From Hydractinia symbiolongicarpus (taxonomy: Eukaryota; Cnidaria; Hydrozoa; Anthoathecata; Hydractiniidae): a stretch of DNA of 64,000 bases. The first letter of the stretch is position 1; every line of letters starts with the position of its first letter. Under the pieces are notes generated by a model that was given only the letters and a program-made list of their open reading frames with translations, was not told where the DNA came from and did not search any database. The stretch is taken from the NCBI RefSeq assembly GCF_029227915.1, contig NC_079886.1:19010501-19074500 (forward strand), given 5' to 3'. The position numbers and the translations under genes are program-made. This document shows, piece by piece, positions 58,261 to 64,000 of the stretch.

Positions 58261-58340
58261 AAAAACACCCTCGTCCCCAGGGTTTTTTGTCTTCTTGATA
58301 TGAGAGAAGAAGGCAAAAAACTCTGGGAACGAGGGTGGGC
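58261..58340. mobile_element. About 79-bp miniature inverted element
   Basis: CCCTCGTCCCCAGGGTTTTT (continuing TGTCTTCTT) faces its imperfect reverse complement, leaving a loop of about 15-20 bases. The termini resemble those of the 44569-45922 element (CCTCGTCCCC), so it may be a derivative. Confidence 0.65.
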
Positions 58341-58529
58341 AAAATAGTTAGTCACTTGGACAAAATTTAAAGGGGAAGTTCGGTCAAAAATTATGTTTTC
58401 ATAATTAATAGTCATAAAAAACGGATACCATAATTCTTTTCAAGTGAAACCCCCTTTTTACTGAAATAATCTGTGTTGATCACGCGTAAAAACACCTCCG
58501 TATGACCCCTTTACATTTTAACGAAAGCA

Positions 58530-59056
58530 GGGTCGAGTATGAATTAAAACTTCTTCGCCGCCAAAGGAAGTTTCCAGAAAGCTCGTCGTTTCATCAACAA
58601 CATTTTCGAGTAATGGCATCATTTCTATTTCATCCGCATTCTCATCGACATGAACAATCTCGTTCAGGATTTTTTAAGCCACAGTATTGCTGCCTTTGTT
58701 GGGTGTAGTATACTCTGTAAACCCAATAGCTCGCAGACGGTTTGCGCCTAACTTTGTTACTATCGCCCCAGAAGATCGCAACTCGCCGCTCTTTGTTGTA
58801 ATCTCTAAACTATCATAAAGAAGTTGATTCCCTCGTACCTCAAAATCATCATAATGTATTTCATTTGGCTCCCCTAGTGTCTCCTCAAGATGTTTGTAAA
58901 GATCTTTGATCTTTAAGCTCTTCTCTCTCGCTTACTTTGGGGCCCCCCACCTGCATCTGTCGTCCTGCAGGTGTTAACGTCGAGCTGGTCAACATCATCA
59001 ATATTGCCCGCACGTGTAAAACCGCCGTCATCTTCATATATTGGATTAACAGGCAT
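58530..59056 (-). pseudogene. Virus-like element gene, unknown product, broken
   Basis: Minus-strand frame starting at ATG 59056, divergent from the capsid-like gene. It reads an acidic N-terminus, hits a stop near 58922, and continues in shifted frames (EPNEIHYDDFEVRG, then a segment with LGANRLRAIGF, then an acidic end) with another stop near 58671. The length and head-to-head position suggest a structural or maturation protein, but I do not recognise the family. Confidence 0.45.
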
Positions 59057-59073
59057 CTAATAATAAACTAGCT

Positions 59074-60184
59074 ATGAGTAATATATTTGGAAAAGCACTG
59101 CATCCATTTGGAACTAACTGGCACCAATATAAAACGTACTATCGTGAACAATGTCAGCAAAAGTCTGGTACAGAACCTGAAAATTGTACTTAATGGTTAT
59201 GAAATTCAAAGTAATAACGATTACAGAGTGTTTGCCGTCTATCGCGATTTCTGGCTATCGAAATTTGAACGTGAAAATACCCTGATCCAGGAAGGGATCA
59301 ACCCAAATGATGGTACAAGCCACGCCCTACTGGTAAAAGCTACTAATCATGCGGGTAATAATGAAGAAAAAGCGAACGCTGCAGCTTATGGTAATACCTT
59401 TTGTATACCCCTCGGAAAAATGTTTGAAATAGTCAGAGACCAACCCTTCTATCAATCTGGCCTACACGACAGATTGCAAATCGTATTTTGCACCGTATGG
59501 GGATGTCATTAAGGATGGGGGTACAGCAGTTTTAGGGTCTACTACAGCCAAAGCAGCAGATGCTACTTACAAAATCACTTATATTGCACTGGAATATGAT
59601 AAAGTAAATCACGAGGGCCTTGCAGGTGCTATGTTGCATCACGGTATAGTCAATTCGTTCTCCCTTTTGAAAAAGTATTGCGCAGTAAGATTACCTTCAA
59701 AAAAGAGGATACCAGTTATATTTTACAAATCGATACTCCTGCCAAGAGTTTGAAGGGAGTGCTATTACTGTTTGTAGACCCATCAAAAGTTAAACCTTAC
59801 TCCGGCGCTAACGAAGTCTTCTACAATCCCAATATTGAAAAAATATCAATCACTGTCGTGGGCGAACCCAATGAGTGGTATTCGCACGCGATGCTTCCAA
59901 AAGACCATTTTAAACAAATTGTGAATCTTTTCGGCAATCATAATTCGGACATTACTATAGGTCAGTTCATGACTGAGAGATATGCACTGTTCGTTGATTT
60001 TCGATCATCTCCTGATCATCGTTTGCACGGTCCAGGAGACCTCTTCAAGGCTTGAGAGACGGCATCACTCTGCATATGACATAGAAAGCGGAGGGGACTG
60101 GAGATATTCGCTGTTATATCTACTTGCTGAGTGACCCCCAGTTGAACATCTTAAAAGGTAGGGTTCACAGTGTTGAATATTGAA
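59074..60184 (+). pseudogene. Capsid-like protein of the virus-like element, frameshifted
   Basis: About 370 codons spread over several frames. The start MSNIFGKALHP is at 59074, the main frame runs 59105-59490, another to about 59660, another to 60055, and a C-terminal part follows to about 60180 with an internal stop. Motifs such as TIVNNVSKSLVQNL and SLKGVLLLFVDPS look like the beta-rich jelly-roll capsid proteins of Polinton/adintovirus-like elements; this is inferred by resemblance. At least three frame changes make it non-functional as read. Next is the packaging ATPase, matching the usual capsid-ATPase neighbourhood. Confidence 0.5.
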
Positions 60185-60189
60185 ATAAA

Positions 60190-60600
60190 TGAACTTAAAA
60201 ATTGTCAAGGAACCTCATAATTCAATCTTTACAGGCCCGACAAGTTGTGGGAAAACACAGCGTGTTTCTCCTTGAAGGTGAGTGCAAGAAACGTTTTCAT
60301 AATATAGTCATCATCTGCCCAACTATACGATGGAGCAGCACGTACCTAGAGAGACCCTCGCCTTGGAAAGATGATTACGTTTTTCTGATTAATCCTAAGA
60401 ACAACTTTTTGAATGGATTGAAAAATTATCGTCACTGCTAGCTGGTGAGGAAACCCTGTTCATTATCGATGATATGATAGCAAATGAAAATCTCGATTGG
60501 ATGGTGGTTTAACGGATCGAATTGGCCCACAAAACAGCGCCTACAAGTATCAACTCAGCAGTCTCCCCGCTACAGGGACACCCAGCCAACACAGTTTCAC
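60190..60600 (+). pseudogene. A32-like genome-packaging ATPase of the virus-like element, broken
   Basis: Starts ATGAACTTAAAA directly after a TAA overlapping the ATG. Walker A GPTSCGKT lies at residues 16-23, and a Walker B-like LFIIDDM lies about 230 nt downstream in another frame; an ICPT block lies between. At least two frameshifts and a stop near 60512 break it. In FtsK/HerA-type packaging ATPases of this virus class the two motifs are similarly spaced. The Walker motifs are direct sequence evidence; the family call is inference. Confidence 0.6.
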
Positions 60601-60691
60601 TGACGGAAGGCGGTCTTTTTTAGTAGTAGTCCATTGGAGGTGCCCCTTAAAAACAATTCTTGTGCATGAACAATAAATTAGTTTTTTAAAA

Positions 60692-61031
60692 AATGTCTCT
60701 TGTATTCCAGGAATCCTTTAACGCGCAAGATCCGCGGAAAGATAATGTGATTATAATTTATCGCAAACATAGCAAGCAGGACGACGACTTTCATCTTCAT
60801 CTGCCATACTATTGTGCAAGTATTTAGAGAGGCGCCATACCAAAAAAACGACGATGGTTCCGTGACAATTTTCCGAACTATGAAGAAATTGTTGTTACAG
60901 ATAATCCTAACTGTATACACGCCTTCAACAGATTTGAAAAGGATGTGGAGCGATATCAATGTAATTTTAGACTGATTGATCTTACTCGGGATGATTTGTA
61001 TGATTTAGGTGTTCCGGCACTGAAGGACTAA
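60692..61031 (+). pseudogene. Virus-like element gene, unknown product, frameshifted
   Basis: ATG at 60692 opens a 44-codon frame ending near 60826. A second frame from about 60850 (YEEIVVTDNPNCIHAF through LGVPALKD) ends at a stop at 61029-61031. It sits between ATPase and BRO genes. No family recognised. Confidence 0.4.
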
Positions 61032-61125
61032 ATATTTCATTTTTGTCTTGGAGCGGCGTCCAAGATAAAAAACTTCGGATTCCATAAAAATTACAAGATA
61101 AAAGATATCTCTTTTAATTCAGCGT

Positions 61126-61950
61126 TAAATTGTCGAGCAGTTCAACTTTAATGGAAAAGAAATTCGAGCTGTAAATGTTAAGGGTGAAGGTCAATGCCTC
61201 GTTGCGTTTGATGTTTACAAGGCTGTAGGCTATGACAGAGATAATGGCAAGAAAGGCATTCGAATTTTAATTCCAGAGAAATACAAGGACGGGCTCAGAA
61301 GCGTGAAACCGTCGGATTATAATGGGAAAAATATTTCCCCATTGCATCCTAATACAGTTTCATTGACGGAATTCGGAATTTATTGTTCTTTGTTGCGCTG
61401 CAAAAAGCCGGAAGCAGAACACTTTATGGAGTGGGCCGTAGAAGAGGTATTGCCCGGCGAGGTGCGAAAGCTTGCTGGGATTGTTGAGGAAAAAAACGCG
61501 GCCATCTAAGAAAGAACTGTAGCCATTGCGATCCTTGAAAAAAAGAGATACTCAAGCTGCAGCTCCGCTTCAGGAAATCGAGCAACTCCAACTGCGTTAT
61601 GTTCTACACCGATTTCAAATTGACACCGTGCTATATGTGGTAGATAAGAATGATCCTCGCGAGCATGGAAATAAAGGCAGACATAACCACTATTTGATGC
61701 GATGTCAACGCAAAAACCTCACAAAAATGCTAAATGGTTTAAGAGTAAAATACCCTAATATGATTGTGAGGGAACCAGAATGCGACAATCCCAATGCTGT
61801 TCATGTCTGGTGCTGATTCAAAGAAGATACTCTTGGTACCGACAATTTTTGCATTAATCGCTTTACGCTACCCGATGACGATATACAGGAGTTGTTCGAA
61901 GGGCTGTTTTGGCCGATAATAAATACTACTCAATTTTTCGACATCCTCCT
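61126..61950 (+). pseudogene. BRO/KilA-N-type DNA-binding protein of the virus-like element
   Basis: The 5' frame (61126-61509) has the BRO-N layout: a beta-strand start (FNGKEIRAVNV), FDVYKAVGY, a helix and the FGIYCSLLRCKKPEAEHF block, then WAVEEVLP. It lacks an in-frame Met and stops at 61507. A second open piece (61526-61816) encodes the C-terminal half, with VVDKNDP and a KYPN block as in viral BRO C-termini, and text continues to about 61950 past another stop. BRO proteins bind DNA and occur in large DNA viruses and Polinton-like elements. It converges with the minus-strand small genes. Confidence 0.65.
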
Positions 61951-62190
61951 TTTTTTTTGACATGTTCTTTTATTATATGTCAAAACGTGTATTTTGGTAT
62001 ACCAGTCGATCTTTTCCTGTCTGTCACGCATCCATTGGGCTTGGACAGCCTGTAGTTGTTCAATAGCTTTATCAAGCCTCTTGCGTTCCTCCTCACCATG
62101 CCCCGAGAGTTTACTGAATAAGAAATTATTGCCTGAAAGAGCCAGGGCATTAATTGTTGCACCAGCCACAGGAACTCCAATAGTTGCCAT
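61930..62190 (-). CDS. Virus-like element small protein, 86 aa, intact
   Basis: Open frame with a hydrophobic N-terminus (GVPVAGATINALAL) followed by a charged coiled-coil-like segment (EEERKRLDKAIEQLQAVQAQ) and a basic C-terminus. The ATG is preceded by TAAATAAATGG. No family recognised; it could be a small virion or scaffold protein. It ends at the convergence point with the BRO gene. Confidence 0.55.
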   Translation of the reverse strand: MATIGVPVAGATINALALSGNNFLFSKLSGHGEEERKRLDKAIEQLQAVQAQWMRDRQEKIDWYTKIHVLTYNKRTCQKKRRMSKN

Positions 62191-62379
62191 TTATTTATTT
62201 ATACGTAATTGTTGCCTTTTCCATTAGCACCCGATGCACATTTTATTCTGCTGCCCATTTGAACTTGAAATTGTCTAAGGGATAATAGTGATTACATTGT
62301 ATGCATTTCTTACTCTCTTCCATGTTCTTTTGTGTTTGTCTATATGACAAACACAAAATTTACTGGACATTATTATTAT

Positions 62380-62625
62380 TTATATTTTAGGGATGATACT
62401 CGCGGGTATCCATCCTTTTTTGACCGCCATTTCACAGCTTGCTCTTCCTGCAGCAAAGTATGCTGTCGTTTTCATCACATCTTCCATGTCCATTTTGACA
62501 GAGGGTCGTGTAATTTCTAGAAATTTCTTACCCGCAAGGACATATCCAAAGGTAAAACCGAGATCTAATACTGTCTCATATAACATATCAATTAAGTCTT
62601 TCTCACGAGGCGTAACGTTTGTCAT
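62380..62625 (-). CDS. Virus-like element small protein, 81 aa, intact
   Basis: Open frame, acidic N-terminal helix (TPREKDLIDMLYETVLDLGF) and a central GYVLAGKKF. No stop or frameshift. The start is preceded by ATAATAAAATGAC, resembling its neighbours. Function unknown. Confidence 0.55.
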   Translation of the reverse strand: MTNVTPREKDLIDMLYETVLDLGFTFGYVLAGKKFLEITRPSVKMDMEDVMKTTAYFAAGRASCEMAVKKGWIPASIIPKI

Positions 62626-62644
62626 TTTATTATATGGGTTTAAT

Positions 62645-63022
62645 TCATTTTAAAAATGTGAATTTTTTGATTTTTACCTTTTCTTCAACAGAAGGCGGCT
62701 GCTCCGACGATTTCTCGGGCTGATTCTGTTGCTGTATTCCGAATTTTTTTAAAAATTTACAATAGAAGGCAAACCCTCCCATTATAACAATAATACCAAC
62801 CGCTGCCGTTCCTCCTAGAACTGCAGTAGTACTGGACCCAGTACTTGATGAACTAATTGGTACAGTACTTGATATTGAACTGTCTTCAGAACTGTGTTTA
62901 AGTTCTTCCTTCCTCTTTTTCATTAATGCAGCTAGTTTGTGGCTTTGTACTACTCGACCTGGATTCTTTACTGGTTTTGTAATTATATGCTGTTCTGTGC
63001 CCTGTTGTGTACTGTCGCTCAT
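62645..63022 (-). CDS. Virus-like element membrane protein, 125 aa, intact
   Basis: Gln/Thr-rich N-terminus, basic KKRKEE segment, Ser-rich linker, then a single hydrophobic helix (GGTAAVGIIVIMGGFAFY, about residues 68-87) and a Lys-rich tail. Start context is AAAATAAATGAGC. Likely a single-pass membrane protein of the element; family unknown. Confidence 0.55.
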   Translation of the reverse strand: MSDSTQQGTEQHIITKPVKNPGRVVQSHKLAALMKKRKEELKHSSEDSSISSTVPISSSSTGSSTTAVLGGTAAVGIIVIMGGFAFYCKFLKKFGIQQQNQPEKSSEQPPSVEEKVKIKKFTFLK

Positions 63023-63049
63023 TTATTTTAGAGAGGATAGACCTTTCAA

Positions 63050-63238
63050 TCACACTATTCTCATAAACCCATTTTGAATCCTAGGTATAATCCCACATCG
63101 CGCCTGAGATTTGAATTGTGCAATGCCTTGATTATATTTTTCGCGTATTCCAAAAGCTATTTTTGACATATTATTCCCCATTATCTTCTCGGTCCTCGAC
63201 GGTTTTATTTGTTTTTGTTTTGGACAAAATTTTAACAT
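63050..63238 (-). CDS. Virus-like element small basic protein, 62 aa (start uncertain)
   Basis: Arg/Lys-rich with MGNNMSKIAFG as a possible internal start (about 63181). The GNN start after Met could allow N-myristoylation if that start is used; this is speculative. The open frame is short, so moderate doubt remains. Confidence 0.4.
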   Translation of the reverse strand: MLKFCPKQKQIKPSRTEKIMGNNMSKIAFGIREKYNQGIAQFKSQARCGIIPRIQNGFMRIV

Positions 63239-63277
63239 GATTCACGCTGTGTGCAACAACCAGTAATATCGCACATG

Positions 63278-63571
63278 TTATGCAACATTACCTACAACAT
63301 TGGTGTACATGCAAATCGCATGTGAAGACACTGCCTTGGCCGTTTTTTCTCCCTTCTCATGGATTTCACGTTGAACATAGTCAGAATAGGCCTTTTCGAT
63401 TGCATCGTCTGGCGCCTTGTCCACGAAGGCCTCGGTACATTTTTTTGGTAATAGATGCCCCTTGCTTTCACGTATGGCATCCTTCAAAACTTGACGTTTG
63501 TCCACGACTTTTTCAGGTTAATTCCAAGATGGAGTATCTACTTCATCAAATATATTTGCAAGCTCGGTCAT
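63278..63571 (-). pseudogene. Virus-like element small protein with one in-frame stop
   Basis: Starts ATGACCGAGC at 63571 after AATAAATAAAATG. It meets a TAA after 17 codons and then continues open for 75 codons (KRQVLKDAIRESKG...). A single substitution separates it from an open frame. Family unknown. Confidence 0.5.
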
Positions 63572-63689
63572 TTTATTTATTATATATCGAAATTTTTAAA
63601 AAAACATTAATACAATTATATACAGTAAAATTATTGCAATACGTAAACAAACTTCCATTTATTGTCTAGTGTGCTGATCAAGCACTTTA

Positions 63690-64000
63690 GATTACACTCT
63701 ACCGCTAACTCTATTCAGAGATACATCGATGACCTTTCGTCTGGTTAGCCGTAACCCTTATGGGCTTCATGTTAGTCTAGTATAGTCTTTTCAATTATTC
63801 TTCCTTATCAGTATATTCTCCATTCTCCCTATACTTTACGGGAACCTTGTGATTGAACTACCACTGGCCTTGGTTTCCCCAGTTCATACCGCCTCTAAAC
63901 TGTGCCTGGATATGTTTCATGAATGTAACAATATTGCATCCTATATATTCCTGGGAATATATCTCTGTATCATACCTTAAAGCAGCGTGTATTCTGGCTA
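63690..64000 (-). pseudogene. HNH-nuclease-like fragment, cut by the window end
   Basis: The minus strand reads FRGGMNWGNQGQW, then after a stop NHKVPVKY, then YTNMKP...NQTKGH in another frame. This resembles the GMxWxNYGxWHIDHxxP...YTNLQPL...NxxKG core of phage/large-virus HNH endonucleases, with the key His of the first HxxH replaced or shifted. The upstream part lies beyond 64000. Confidence 0.5.

Overview
This window is eukaryotic, AT-rich, intron-rich and full of repeats. It most likely comes from a cnidarian, probably a hydrozoan. The evidence is the gene content: an ARPC2 and a BZW/5MP that are animal-type along their whole length, an animal-type PLAT-lipoxygenase, and a single-Ig-domain receptor with an ITAM tail of the kind described for Hydractinia allorecognition (Alr) proteins. 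The repeat content fits too: tRNA-derived SINEs, Helitron-type miniature elements, many TA-flanked elements and a virus-like element. The species assignment is inference.

Five host genes could be rebuilt exon by exon, with every junction keeping reading phase and using GT/AG sites. (1) A 15-exon lipoxygenase on the minus strand (25087 down to 5344, 719 aa). (2) A 5-exon, 302-aa ITAM-bearing Ig receptor on the plus strand (12044-17440), lying wholly inside the 8.7 kb sixth intron of the lipoxygenase. (3) An 11-exon ARPC2, plus strand (33470-43745, 296 aa). (4) A 2-exon PHOSPHO-type HAD phosphatase, minus strand (47883-46885, 255 aa). (5) A 9-exon BZW/eIF5-mimic gene, plus strand (49664-55016, 420 aa).

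The left 5 kb is a transposon graveyard: SWIM-finger, THAP, LINE and piggyBac remnants plus SINE and Helitron-like copies. At 26.2-28.8 kb a minisatellite is interrupted by an internally deleted copia retroelement. At 30.6-35.5 kb lie two non-autonomous TA-flanked elements packed with internal repeats. Two more TA-flanked elements lie at 49.9-50.9 kb (inside a BZW intron) and 56.7-57.4 kb. A TIR-bounded element carrying a zinc-finger ORF lies at 44.57-45.92 kb.

From about 58.5 kb to the window end there is an endogenous Polinton/adintovirus-like (virus-like) element. It is visibly less AT-rich than the host sequence. Broken plus-strand genes (capsid-like, packaging ATPase, BRO) converge on a row of small, mostly intact minus-strand ORFs. 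A recurrent AATAAATG-like motif overlaps several start codons. The element runs off the window; no polymerase or integrase is visible here.

The most interesting points are the antiparallel nesting of an immune-type ITAM receptor inside a lipoxygenase gene, and the mixed intact/broken state of the viral element.
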